Notes: generated from the sequence alone by a model not told the origin. DNA of 55,361 bases from Acidisoma sp. L85 (GCF_009765865.1 NZ_LMUQ01000076.1:212934-268294); one strand, 5' to 3'. Positions 36,217 through 44,458 are shown, counted from the first letter of the stretch. Translations and numbers: made by a program.

Positions 36217-37068
36217 TCAGCCCTCCCCGCTCTCACGCGGGCGACAGACGCGATCGAGAATTACGGCCAGGACGACGATGCAGAGACCGGATTCGAAGCC
36301 GACATCGACCCGGACGGAATTCAGCGCTTCCACCACCGGCACGCCCAAACCACCTGCGCCCACCAGGGCCGCAATGACGACCATCGACAGGCTGAGCATG
36401 ATGCATTGGGTTAGCCCGGCCATGATCGTCGGCAGCGCGTGCGGCAATTCAACCTTCCAAAGGAGCTGACGCGGAGATGCGCCGAAGGCCTGTCCCGCCT
36501 CGATCAATGGCAACAGCACGGAGGCGATGCCGAGCTGCGTGAGCCGGATTGGCGCGGGCAGGGCAAAGATGATGGTGGAGATCAGGCCCGGCACGGCACC
36601 AAGGCCGAATAGCACCAGCGTCGGGATGAGATAGACGAAGGTTGGCAAGGTCTGCATGAGGTCGAGGAACGGCCGGACGCCGACGAAAAGCCAAGGCCGA
36701 TGGGCGCAAGCGATGCCGATCGGCACGCCGATGAGCATGGAAATCACGGTCGCGAAGATGATTAGCGACAGCGTCTCCATCGTCGCCGTCCAATAGCCCT
36801 GGTTGAGGATAAAGAGCAGGGCGATCGCGACGAAGAGCGAGAGTTTCCAAGACCGGCGCATCGCATAGGTGATGGCGATGACGATGAGGATCAGCACGAT
36901 CGCCGGGATCGCTTCCAGCACGTAAGTGACGCCGTTGATGGCGCCAGCGATCCCGTTCGAGATGGCGTCAATGAAGTCCGTGCCGTTAATCGCGTTGACG
37001 ATGCTCGCAAGCCAGTCGCCGATCGGGATTTTGTGACCGGAAACGAGCTTGGCGATTCCATCGAACAT
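36217..37068 (-). CDS. choW: Choline ABC transporter permease
   Basis: 283 residues, a ProW-like inner-membrane subunit with about six to seven helices (AIPAIVLILIVIAITYAM, LSLIIFATVISMLIGVPIGI and others). The permease loop is GASPRQLLWKVELPHALPTI, near residue 205. The N-terminal amphipathic segment GDWLASIVNAINGTDFIDAI is typical. It transports choline delivered by ChoX and is cotranscribed with choX (108-bp gap containing a hairpin) and choV (2-bp gap). Confidence 0.94.
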   Translation of the reverse strand: MFDGIAKLVSGHKIPIGDWLASIVNAINGTDFIDAISNGIAGAINGVTYVLEAIPAIVLILIVIAITYAMRRSWKLSLFVAIALLFILNQGYWTATMETLSLIIFATVISMLIGVPIGIACAHRPWLFVGVRPFLDLMQTLPTFVYLIPTLVLFGLGAVPGLISTIIFALPAPIRLTQLGIASVLLPLIEAGQAFGASPRQLLWKVELPHALPTIMAGLTQCIMLSLSMVVIAALVGAGGLGVPVVEALNSVRVDVGFESGLCIVVLAVILDRVCRPRESGEG

Positions 37069-37140
37069 GCGGCACTCCGTTGCTAGTTGAAAACGATCGT
37101 AACACGGCGCACCGCTTCGGCGAAGGCGAAGATTCCTTTG

Positions 37141-37166
37141 GCGCCGGCGACCATCGCCGCCGGCGC
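37141..37166 (-). promoter_or_regulatory. Intercistronic hairpin choX-choW
   Basis: GCGCCGGCG (37141-37149) and CGCCGGCGC (37158-37166) form a perfect 9-bp, all-GC stem with an 8-nt loop. It lies 10 bp after the choX stop on the minus strand. There is no T-run. It probably marks the stable 3' end of the choX message, as with the smoE hairpin. Confidence 0.6.
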
Positions 37167-37176
37167 GCTTTCTGAC

Positions 37177-38145
37177 TTACGAGGTGGCGAGCGCCTTTTT
37201 GACGGCCTCATCGGCCGGCTGGCTGCCGTCCATCGTCGTCACGCCCTGCAGCCAGGGCGTCATCGCATCCGGATTGGCCTTCAGCCACTTCGTCGCCGCA
37301 GGCACGGGATCCATCTTGTCATACATGATCGAACCCATGATCGTGTTCTCCATGTCAAGATTGAACTTCAACTGCGTCAGGAACTTCCCGAGATTCGGGC
37401 AATCCTGCAGGTAGTTCGCGGCCACATTCGTATAGACGGTGGCGCCGCCGTAGTTCGGACCGAACACTGCGTCACCGCCCGACAAATACTTCATGTCGTA
37501 TTTGGTGTTCATCGGGTGCGGCTCCCACCCTAGGAACACAATGCCTTTGTTGTGCTTGGTTTTACGGGAAACCTCGGCGAGCATGCCCTGCTCGCTGGAC
37601 TGCACCAGCGTGAACTTGCCGACGCCATCGGTGTTGTTCTTGATCATATCGAGGATGAGGCGATTGCCGTCATTGCCCGGCTCGATGCCGTAAATCTTGC
37701 CGTCCAGTTCACTGTAGAACTTCGGAATGTCCTGGAAGGACTTCAGCCCCTGGTTGTAGAGATAGGTCGGAACCGCGAGCGTGTATTTGGCGCCCTCGAG
37801 GTTCGCCCCGACAACATAGACTGTTTTATTTGCGACATATGGCTTGATGTTATCCGCCATCGTCGGCATCCAATTGCCGAGGAAGACATCGATCTTCTTC
37901 TGCTTCATTTCCTCGTAGGTGACGGGAACCGAGAGCATCGTTGTCGTCGGATTATAGCCGAGCGCCTGAAGAATTGCCGTCGCGGTGCCCGTTGTGGCCG
38001 TGATGTCGGTCCAGCCGACATTGGAGAACGGTACGTTTTTACAGCTCGCCGGATCACCGGCGGCGCGCGCCGCCTGAACGCCGCCGCCAATCGTGACCGC
38101 GGCCAAGCCCATTGCCGCGACAGCCCGAAGAAGTTGTTTGCGCAT
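37177..38145 (-). CDS. choX: Choline ABC transporter substrate-binding protein
   Basis: 322 residues. The signal peptide (MRKQLLRAVAAMGLAAVTIG to ARA, near residue 28) leads to a periplasmic OpuAC/ChoX-type protein: NVGWTDITATTGTATAILQA, MKQKKIDVFLGNWMPTM, IYGIEPGNDGNRLILDMI, FLGWEPHPMNTKYD. Trp and Asp residues in these segments form the quaternary-ammonium box of the family. The start at ATG 38145 is favoured by AAGGAA 7 nt upstream and by the signal peptide; an upstream in-frame start adds 19 non-signal residues. First gene of choXWV, in front of BetI-box-like sites. Confidence 0.94.
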   Translation of the reverse strand: MRKQLLRAVAAMGLAAVTIGGGVQAARAAGDPASCKNVPFSNVGWTDITATTGTATAILQALGYNPTTTMLSVPVTYEEMKQKKIDVFLGNWMPTMADNIKPYVANKTVYVVGANLEGAKYTLAVPTYLYNQGLKSFQDIPKFYSELDGKIYGIEPGNDGNRLILDMIKNNTDGVGKFTLVQSSEQGMLAEVSRKTKHNKGIVFLGWEPHPMNTKYDMKYLSGGDAVFGPNYGGATVYTNVAANYLQDCPNLGKFLTQLKFNLDMENTIMGSIMYDKMDPVPAATKWLKANPDAMTPWLQGVTTMDGSQPADEAVKKALATS

Positions 38146-38205
38146 CGCGCGGTTCCTTTTGACGAACGGAGTCTGGGAGCCCGAGGCGCTAGGCCTGGAC
38201 AAGAG

Positions 38206-38221
38206 TTGAACATACTTTCAA
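38206..38221. promoter_or_regulatory. Second candidate BetI-type site, choX-proximal
   Basis: TTGAACATACTTTCAA has 5-bp arms (TTGAA/TTCAA) related to the better palindrome at 38359. It lies 60 bp upstream of the choX start and could place a repressor over that promoter. It is weaker than the other site. Confidence 0.35.
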
Positions 38222-38358
38222 TAATCGGGTGGGGTCACGCATTTTTCGCCCAAGACGAGGCCAAATCAGCAAAATTAACCCGAAGCCCACCAAATTCTTC
38301 GGCTCGCTGGGCGAGATCTGGTGATGAAAGGCGGGGCCGAGGTCCATTTCGACATCGC

Positions 38359-38378
38359 TTGATTGCACGTTCAAGCAA
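38359..38378. promoter_or_regulatory. Candidate BetI operator between choX and the bet genes
   Basis: TTGATTGCACGTTCAAGCAA is a 20-bp imperfect palindrome (8 of 10 pairs match). It closely resembles the TTGATTG...CGTTCAA style of known BetI boxes. It sits 42 bp before the BetI start, in the 275-bp divergent gap. BetI would repress here until choline is present (known for the family; inferred here). Confidence 0.6.
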
Positions 38379-38420
38379 TTCTACAAGAGCCGGCCAACTC
38401 ATCGACGGACAGGAGCATTC

Positions 38421-40499
38421 GTGGCCCGCCGAGATTCCGAGGATGTCCGACGCCGGCAATTGATCGATACGACGATCATCGTCATGGCGCAGGTCGGGTT
38501 CAATGGAACCACGCTTGGCCTCATCGCGAAACATGCAGGCGTCTCCACGGGGCTCGTCGCTCATTATTTCGGCGACAAGGACGGGCTGCTGGAAGCGACG
38601 CTTCGCGCCCTCGCTTCCCGCCTGAGCCTTGCCGCCGCAGCGCGGATGCGCGCGGCCACGTCGCCGCGCGCAAGGCTGCAGGCGGTAGTGGATGCAAATC
38701 TGGCGCCAGAGGAGATGGATTCGCAAACCGCGACCGTCTGGCTAGCCTTCTGGGGTCAGGCGATCCATTCGGAGCCGCTCAAGCGCATCCAGCGCGTCTA
38801 TCAGCTCCGCGTCCTGTCCAATCTCCGCCACGCCCTGCGCAGCCTGGTGCCGGAAAGCGAGGTCGCGCGTCTCGCCATTATCATCGCCGCTATCATCGAC
38901 GGTCTCTGGCTGCGTACCACGCTGTCCGCGTCCTGGAGCGAGGCGGATGCCGATGCGATACGCCGCATCGCCGCCGGTTTCGTGGAAAGCCAGATCATCG
39001 TCCGCACGGAAGGACTTCCCATGGCCGCCAAAGCCGTCCCGCATCCGCGGCACCTGAATTGGATCGGCGGCGCGCCCGTCGCCTCCGCCGCGGGCCGCAG
39101 CTTCACGACGATCAATCCCGCGACAGGCGAGGTGCTGGCGGAGATCGAGATCGCCGAAGCGCCCGAGGTCGAGGCGGCCGTATCGGCCGCACGGGCGGCG
39201 CAGAAGCTCTGGGGCCGCATGACGGGATCGGAACGCGGCCGGATTCTGCGCCGGGTCGCGGATATCCTGCGGGCAAAGAATGACGAGCTGGCCGAGTTGG
39301 AGACGCTCGACACCGGCAAGCCGATCCAGGAGACGCGGGTCGTCGATGTCATTTCGGGCGCCGACTGCATCGACTATTTCGCGGGTCTCGCGGGCGGGCT
39401 GGCGGGCGAGCATATCGATCTCGGTCCGGGTGCCATGGGCTATACACGGCGGGAGCCGCTGGGCGTCGTCGCCGGGATCGGCGCCTGGAATTATCCGTTG
39501 CAGATCGCCTGCTGGAAGGCCGCGCCGGCGCTGGCGGCGGGCAATGCGATGATCTTCAAGCCCGCCGAACTCACGCCGCTCACCGCGATCAGGCTCGCCG
39601 AGATCATGCGGGAAGCGGGGGTGCCGGACGGTGTTTTCAATGTCGTGCAGGGCTTCGGCGACACCGGGCGGCTACTGACGCGCCATCCCGGCATCGCGAA
39701 GATCTCGCTGACCGGCGAGGTCGGCACCGGCAAGAAGGTGATGGCGGATGCCGCCGAGACCCTCAAGCAGGTGACGCTGGAATTGGGCGGCAAGTCGCCG
39801 ATCCTCGTGTTTGAGGATGCCGATATCGAGAATGCGGTGTCGGGCGCGTTGCTCGGCAATTTCTACTCGGCGGGCGAAGTCTGCTCCAACGGCACGCGGG
39901 TTTTCGTGCATCGCGCGATCAAGGAGCGGTTTCTGGCGCGCCTCACCGAGCGCACCGCGCGCATGGTGGTGGGCGACCCGATGGACCCCGCAACGCAGGT
40001 GGGCGCGCTGATTTCCGAGAAGCATATGGAGAAGGTGCTGTCCTACGTCGCGCGCGGCGTAGCCGAGGGCGCGCGGCTGGTCTGCGGTGGCGAGCGCATG
40101 ACGCGCGACGGGCTCGATCGTGGCTTCTTCGTCTCGCCCGCCATTTTCGATGGCTGCCGCGACGATCATGCCATCGTGCGGGAGGAGATCTTCGGCCCGG
40201 TGATGACCGTGCTCGACTTCGAGCATGAGGACGAGGTCGTGGCGCGCGCGAACGATACCCCCTTCGGCCTCAGCGCCGGGGTGTTCACGCGCGATATCTC
40301 GCGCGGCCATCGGGTGATCGCGGAGCTTCAGGCCGGGACCTGCTGGATCAACACCTATAACGTGACGCCGATCGAGCTACCCTTCGGTGGGTACAAGCAG
40401 TCGGGCCTGGGGCGGGAGAACAGCCGCGCGGCGCTGGAGCATTACACGCAGCTCAAGAGCGTCTATGTCGCGCTCACCGATATCGACGCACCGTACTAA
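38421..40499 (+). CDS. Single open frame joining BetI repressor to betaine aldehyde dehydrogenase BetB
   Basis: 692 codons without a stop. Residues 1-200 are a full-length BetI, a TetR-family choline-responsive repressor: RRRQLIDTTIIVMAQVGFNG, the HTH IAKHAGVSTGLVAHYFGDKD, WLAFWGQAIHSE, and AAIIDGLWLRTTLS near residue 165. Residues 201-692 are a full-length BetB aldehyde dehydrogenase. Normally betI ends just before betB; here the codons run through (...IIVRTEGLP then the BetB Met). The start is GTG 38421 with AGGAG at 38411-38415. Either a DNA-binding/enzyme fusion is made, or BetI lost its stop recently, or a sequencing error removed it. The internal BetB start keeps its own ribosome site, so separate BetB is also possible. 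Confidence 0.85.
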   Translation: MARRDSEDVRRRQLIDTTIIVMAQVGFNGTTLGLIAKHAGVSTGLVAHYFGDKDGLLEATLRALASRLSLAAAARMRAATSPRARLQAVVDANLAPEEMDSQTATVWLAFWGQAIHSEPLKRIQRVYQLRVLSNLRHALRSLVPESEVARLAIIIAAIIDGLWLRTTLSASWSEADADAIRRIAAGFVESQIIVRTEGLPMAAKAVPHPRHLNWIGGAPVASAAGRSFTTINPATGEVLAEIEIAEAPEVEAAVSAARAAQKLWGRMTGSERGRILRRVADILRAKNDELAELETLDTGKPIQETRVVDVISGADCIDYFAGLAGGLAGEHIDLGPGAMGYTRREPLGVVAGIGAWNYPLQIACWKAAPALAAGNAMIFKPAELTPLTAIRLAEIMREAGVPDGVFNVVQGFGDTGRLLTRHPGIAKISLTGEVGTGKKVMADAAETLKQVTLELGGKSPILVFEDADIENAVSGALLGNFYSAGEVCSNGTRVFVHRAIKERFLARLTERTARMVVGDPMDPATQVGALISEKHMEKVLSYVARGVAEGARLVCGGERMTRDGLDRGFFVSPAIFDGCRDDHAIVREEIFGPVMTVLDFEHEDEVVARANDTPFGLSAGVFTRDISRGHRVIAELQAGTCWINTYNVTPIELPFGGYKQSGLGRENSRAALEHYTQLKSVYVALTDIDAPY
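39021..40499 (+). CDS. betB: Betaine aldehyde dehydrogenase (internal start of the joined frame)
   Basis: 492 residues if initiated at ATG 39021, which has GGAAGGA at 39008-39014. NAD(P)-dependent oxidation of betaine aldehyde to glycine betaine, the second step of choline oxidation. Marks are AGIGAWNYPLQIACWKAAPALAAGN, FKPAELTPLTA, LTGEVGTGKKVM, the general base Glu in LELGGKSPI, the catalytic Cys in SAGEVCSNGTRVF, and EEIFGPVMTVL. The C-terminus GGYKQSGLGREN ... YTQLKSVYV is standard. This entry nests in the longer frame 38421-40499, because the sequence supports initiation at either site. Betaine made here serves as an osmoprotectant or carbon/nitrogen source. Confidence 0.85.
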   Translation: MAAKAVPHPRHLNWIGGAPVASAAGRSFTTINPATGEVLAEIEIAEAPEVEAAVSAARAAQKLWGRMTGSERGRILRRVADILRAKNDELAELETLDTGKPIQETRVVDVISGADCIDYFAGLAGGLAGEHIDLGPGAMGYTRREPLGVVAGIGAWNYPLQIACWKAAPALAAGNAMIFKPAELTPLTAIRLAEIMREAGVPDGVFNVVQGFGDTGRLLTRHPGIAKISLTGEVGTGKKVMADAAETLKQVTLELGGKSPILVFEDADIENAVSGALLGNFYSAGEVCSNGTRVFVHRAIKERFLARLTERTARMVVGDPMDPATQVGALISEKHMEKVLSYVARGVAEGARLVCGGERMTRDGLDRGFFVSPAIFDGCRDDHAIVREEIFGPVMTVLDFEHEDEVVARANDTPFGLSAGVFTRDISRGHRVIAELQAGTCWINTYNVTPIELPFGGYKQSGLGRENSRAALEHYTQLKSVYVALTDIDAPY

Positions 40500-40859
40500 C
40501 GGTGCTGCCGTCTCCCGCCGTGAGGTCAGAAGAACCGAATCATATGCAGTGCAGGCAGGGCACTGAATGGCGGTGTCGTAGTCGTTGTCGCGTTGACCGT
40601 GGTACATGATTCGTTGCCCAGAACGCGCGCGAAGCGGTCGAGCACGATGGGCAGAACCCCAGCCGCTATTCGCGCGGTTAGGTGCGGTTCGAAACCTCCA
40701 TTAGGGGACGTGAAGTTATCAAACACGGAAAATCGAACAGTGCCGTGGCCAATTCTCGCATCAGACGTTTAGTCATCTCCTGATTTTCGACCAGGACACC
40801 CTAAGCCCGCCGGCACTAACAAAACCTGAGTCAATCATTCCAGCCAACGGAACAAGGAT
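40500..40859. other. 360-bp gap between betB and betA
   Basis: betB and betA are usually adjacent. This gap holds no recognisable gene on the plus strand. On the minus strand an open frame ends at 40526, with GTG 40724-40726 as its only initiator. It encodes about 66 residues (VFDNFTSPNGGFEPHLTARI onward) plus a readable upstream stretch lacking a start codon. I cannot assign it and find no ribosome site for it. It may be a gene remnant. AAGGA at 40854-40858 lies immediately before the betA ATG. Confidence 0.4.
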
Positions 40860-42515
40860 ATGGAAAGCTTCGACTACATCATCGTCGGCGCGGGCTCCGC
40901 CGGCTGCGTGCTGGCGAACCGGCTGACCGAGGATGGCGAGCACAAGGTGCTGGTGCTGGAATATGGCGGGTCGGATCGCTCGATCTTCATCCAGATGCCG
41001 GCGGCGCTTTCCATTCCGATGAACCGGAAACGTTATAACTGGTTCTATGAATCTGAGCCGGAGCCGCATCTGGCGGGCCGGCGCATGCATACGCCGCGCG
41101 GCAAGGTGATCGGCGGCTCGTCCTCGATCAACGGCATGGTCTATGTGCGCGGCAATGCCCATGATTTCGAAAGCTGGGAGCGGCAGGGCGCGCGCGGCTG
41201 GGGCTATCGCCATGTGCTGCCCTATTTCCGCCGCGCCGAAACGCGGGAGGAGGGTGGAGACGCATATCGCGGCGCGGATGGTCCGCTCTACACCTCCTAT
41301 GGCAAGCTGAAGAACCCGCTGTATCGCGCCTGGATCGAGGCGGCGAAGCAGGCCGGCTATCCGGAGACCGAGGATATCAACGGCTTTCAGCAGGAAGGCT
41401 TCGGCCGCATGGACATGACGGTCCGGCGCGGCCAGCGCTGGAGCGCCGCGAATGCCTACCTGAAGCCGATCCGTAGCCGGACCAATCTTGAAATCCGCAG
41501 CCATTGCCTCGTTACTTCGCTGATCCTGGAAGGCCGGACGGTGGTGGGCGTGCGCTACCGGCGGGGCAATGTCTCGCATGAGGTCAGGGCGTCGCGCGAA
41601 GTTATCCTCGCCGGCGGTCCGATCAATTCGCCGCAGTTGTTGAAACTCTCTGGTATCGGGCCTGCGGCGGAACTCGCGGAACACGGCATTACCACGGTCG
41701 CGGACCGTCCCGGTGTTGGTGAAAACCTCCAGGACCATCTGGAGTTTTACTTCCAGGTCGCGGTGACACAGCCGATCACGCTGTTTTCCGCGCAGGCGCT
41801 GCTGCCGAAAGCGGCGATCGGCTTGCGGTGGCTGCTGCGGCGGGATGGGCTCGGCGCCACCAATCATTTCGAGAGCTGCGGCTTCATCCGCAGCCGTGTG
41901 GGGATCGATTATCCGGACATCCAGTATCATTTTCTGCCGCTCGCGGTGTCCTATGACGGCAATAGCCTTGCCACCGAGCATGGCATGCAGGCGCATGTCG
42001 GCCCGATGCGTTCCAAAAGCCGTGGCTGGGTGCGGCTGCGATCAGCCGATCCCGCCGACAAGCCGCGCATCTTCTTCAACTACCTCAGCCATCCGGACGA
42101 CCGGGAGGAGATGCGCGCCTGTGTCCGCCTGACGCGGGAGATTTTCGCCCAGCCCGCATTCGCTCCTTATCGCGGGCGTGAGATCCAGCCGGGTGCAGAT
42201 GTGACGAGCGACGAGGCGATCGATGCCTTCGTCGCCGCGAAGGTGGAAAGCGCCTACCACCCGTCCTGCACTTGCAGGATGGGCGATGCCGCCGACCCCA
42301 TGGCGGTGGTCGATCCGGAAACGCGCGTGATCGGCGTCGAGCGGCTGCGGGTGGTCGATTCCTCGATCATGCCGAGTGTGACCAATGGCAATCTCAACGC
42401 GCCGACCATCATGATCGGCGAGAAGGGGGCTGATCATATCCTCGGGCGGCCGTTGCTCGCGCCCTCCAACGCGCCCTTCTACACCGCCGCGAATTGGGAG
42501 CAGGCGCAGCGATGA
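40860..42515 (+). CDS. betA: Choline dehydrogenase
   Basis: 551 residues, an FAD-dependent GMC oxidoreductase oxidising choline to betaine aldehyde at the inner membrane. The N-terminal dinucleotide fold YIIVGAGSAGCVLANRLTED is followed by GMC signature 1 (GKVIGGSSSINGMVYVRGN, near residue 82) and GMC signature 2 (AGGPINSPQLLKLSGIGP, near residue 258). The active-site His lies in SAYHPSCTCRMG near residue 463. Length and C-terminus (SVTNGNLNAPTIMIGEKGAD) are normal. It is separated from betB by an unusual 360-bp gap, and its stop overlaps the DUF2177 gene (ATGA). With BetB and ChoXWV it completes choline-to-betaine conversion. Confidence 0.95.
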   Translation: MESFDYIIVGAGSAGCVLANRLTEDGEHKVLVLEYGGSDRSIFIQMPAALSIPMNRKRYNWFYESEPEPHLAGRRMHTPRGKVIGGSSSINGMVYVRGNAHDFESWERQGARGWGYRHVLPYFRRAETREEGGDAYRGADGPLYTSYGKLKNPLYRAWIEAAKQAGYPETEDINGFQQEGFGRMDMTVRRGQRWSAANAYLKPIRSRTNLEIRSHCLVTSLILEGRTVVGVRYRRGNVSHEVRASREVILAGGPINSPQLLKLSGIGPAAELAEHGITTVADRPGVGENLQDHLEFYFQVAVTQPITLFSAQALLPKAAIGLRWLLRRDGLGATNHFESCGFIRSRVGIDYPDIQYHFLPLAVSYDGNSLATEHGMQAHVGPMRSKSRGWVRLRSADPADKPRIFFNYLSHPDDREEMRACVRLTREIFAQPAFAPYRGREIQPGADVTSDEAIDAFVAAKVESAYHPSCTCRMGDAADPMAVVDPETRVIGVERLRVVDSSIMPSVTNGNLNAPTIMIGEKGADHILGRPLLAPSNAPFYTAANWEQAQR

Positions 42516-42919
42516 GGTCCGCGTTTGCCTATGGCGCCGCGCTGATTGTCTTCGTGGCGCTCGACTTTGTTTGGTTGACGCTCACGGGCGGCTTCTATCG
42601 GGAGGTTCTGGGTGACTTGCTGGCGCCCAGTGTGCGCATCGCTCCGGCGGTTTTGTTCTATCTGGTCGATACCCTCGGGCTCCTGCTCTTCGTCATGCGG
42701 CCCGGCTTGGGCGGATCGGCTGCCAGCGTGCTTGGCCGGGGTGCTCTGTTCGGGGCCTTCACCTACGCGACTTATGATCTGACGAATTACGCGATCCTGC
42801 GCCGCTGGACACTGGGGATCACGCTCGCCGACATCCTCTGGGGCATGGTGATCAGTGCTCTGGTGTCACTCGCCGGCTGGGCGGTGCTCAGAAGAGGAAA
42901 TCGCGCGAGCCCGGAATAG
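42512..42919 (+). CDS. DUF2177 family membrane protein
   Basis: 135 residues with four hydrophobic segments (FAYGAALIVFVALDFVWLTL, APAVLFYLVDTLGLLLFVM, a GALFGAFTYATYDLTNYAIL helix and a C-terminal ISALVSLAGWAVL). The DFVWL near the first helix and FTYATYDLTNYA near the third are typical of DUF2177, whose function is unknown. ATG 42512 overlaps the betA stop by four bases, so it is translated with the choline operon. Whether it has any role in osmoprotection is not known. Confidence 0.85.
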   Translation: MRSAFAYGAALIVFVALDFVWLTLTGGFYREVLGDLLAPSVRIAPAVLFYLVDTLGLLLFVMRPGLGGSAASVLGRGALFGAFTYATYDLTNYAILRRWTLGITLADILWGMVISALVSLAGWAVLRRGNRASPE

Positions 42920-43136
42920 CCTCTCGAAAGGCGGCGGCTTCGCTCCGGCGAATGCATTCCGGAAGCGGATCGTTAACATCTTTCTGGTCTTATATCGTCA
43001 CGAATAGCCGACGGATTGATAAGGACTCATTCAGGTCTCTCTCATTTCCGGATGGTGACAGGTGGGAGAACAATCCGTTCTCGACCGAGTCTCGTGACAA
43101 TATCGCCGCCGCAGTGGCGCCGTAATGAGGTTCAAC

Positions 43137-44141
43137 ATGTCGAGCGTCGCGCCCTTTTCCTCGGTCTCTTCTGCGGATGGTCTATTCGGGTCTGAAGGCG
43201 TTGGCTCGACGACGCAGCCTGATTTCGCCGCGCTCTTCAATTCCTATCTCGATGACGACGACGAGACCGGCGGCGAGTCGCAGTCGTCGGCCGCTGGCCC
43301 CCTCGCGAGCGCGCAGGACAATGACATACTGCAGCAGATTACCGCCGGGGATTCCACACTGGGCGCGAAGTTCGAGAAGGATATGAAGAGCGGCGACAAG
43401 AAAGCGATCCTGAATGACATCCAGAATGCGTTGCATGAGGGTCTGATCTCGAAAGACGCCGCCTCCCAGTTCATGCAGCAGCCCGACATGGAGAAGTTGT
43501 TCAAGGGCACGCATATGGCGACGTACAAGGGTTACGAAGACGTCATCAACGAAGACGATACGAGAGGTTTCGACGGCGGCAAGGGCGGCTCCGATCTGCT
43601 AAAGGCCGGCGATAAATACGATGCCGAGCAGGTCGGAATGATTTTCGCTAAAATCTTCCTTGGCGTTGTCGCGGCGGCGGCGCTCGTCATTCCCGGCGTG
43701 GGTGAGGCGGTCGCTGGCGCAATGGGCGGCGTCGCCGCCGGTGTCGCGGTCGGTATAGGGGAGGGCGCGTCGGCGGCGGTCGATGTTGCGACCGGAGTAA
43801 GCTCGACGGTCGCCGGCGTCGTTGGCTCGGTCAGCGATGCCGCCGGTTCGGTCGCCGACGGCGTGGGTTCGGTCGTCGATGGCGTCTCGGACGCAATCAG
43901 CCCCGCCACCGATGCCGTCAATCAGGCCGTCAATCGGGCCGTCACGCCGGCGGCGGATCTCTTCGATACCACCAACGAGGACCTCTTACAGAGCGCTCAG
44001 GATGCGACAAACAAGGCCAATGATGCGGCCAATTTCGCGCAGCAGCAGGAGCGGAACGTCAGCCAGCAGCAAGACTACGATCAGCAGCAGGCCGCTCTGC
44101 AACTCCAGGCGTTGCAGGCGCAGGCAGCCGTAGGCGCCTGA
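43137..44141 (+). CDS. Secreted-type protein of unknown function with hydrophobic repeats and Gln-rich coiled-coil end
   Basis: 334 residues, not recognised. The first 90 residues are Ser/Asp-rich and polar (FNSYLDDDDETGGESQSS). Residues 60-120 carry a helical stretch (LGAKFEKDMKSGDKKAILND). About residues 160-215 are strongly hydrophobic (IFAKIFLGVVAAAALVIPGV ...). They run into Gly/Ser/Val repeats spaced about seven residues (VGSVSDAAGSVADGVGSVVD). The C-terminus is a Gln-rich coiled coil (QQQERNVSQQQDYDQQQAAL). There is no classical signal peptide. The layout recalls type III secretion translocators or harpins, but no secretion genes are nearby; that is only a resemblance. The start at ATG 43137 is set by TGAGG at 43126-43130 with a 6-nt spacer. 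A terminator overlaps its stop. Confidence 0.75.
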   Translation: MSSVAPFSSVSSADGLFGSEGVGSTTQPDFAALFNSYLDDDDETGGESQSSAAGPLASAQDNDILQQITAGDSTLGAKFEKDMKSGDKKAILNDIQNALHEGLISKDAASQFMQQPDMEKLFKGTHMATYKGYEDVINEDDTRGFDGGKGGSDLLKAGDKYDAEQVGMIFAKIFLGVVAAAALVIPGVGEAVAGAMGGVAAGVAVGIGEGASAAVDVATGVSSTVAGVVGSVSDAAGSVADGVGSVVDGVSDAISPATDAVNQAVNRAVTPAADLFDTTNEDLLQSAQDATNKANDAANFAQQQERNVSQQQDYDQQQAALQLQALQAQAAVGA

Positions 44142-44160
44142 CGAGCAGGCGCCTTGCTTT
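44133..44160 (+). terminator. Intrinsic terminator overlapping the stop of the unknown secreted-type gene
   Basis: GGCGCCTG (44133-44140) pairs perfectly with CAGGCGCC (44146-44153) around the loop ACGAG and is followed by TTGCTTT. The left arm includes the last two codons and part of the TGA stop, so the gene is a single transcription unit. Confidence 0.75.
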
Positions 44161-44458
44161 CTGCGTTACGACGGTCGTTTTCTTCTCGGTGCGGCGCCAT
44201 TCGTCGTGCGGATAGACGACGAAAGTCTCGACAAGGACGTGCTTGGCGCACTCGTTGAGACGGCATAGCCAGAGGAGCCGAGAGACGATCCAGGCTCGGG
44301 CGAAATCCTCTCGAACAGGGTGGCAAGGCGGCCTTTCGGTGCGGTATCGAGCCGTTCCGATAAGCGTATCTTAAACGCGCAATGCCTAAGGTCGGTGCGG
44401 TCAATCGGCGCCAGAGCGAATTCGCTTCGCGTGCGTTCGGGGAAAAGGAGGTCGGATC

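Noticed and set aside
39021-39021. Reading the BetI-BetB junction as certain proof of a functional fusion protein
   Set aside because: The intact internal ribosome site and ATG mean separate BetB synthesis is equally possible, and a single-base assembly error cannot be excluded from sequence alone.
44170-44360. Minus-strand stretch of about 65 protein-like codons downstream of the 43137 gene
   Set aside because: It has no ATG, GTG or TTG start, a stop directly upstream, and no recognised family. It may be chance or a fragment, so it was not annotated.
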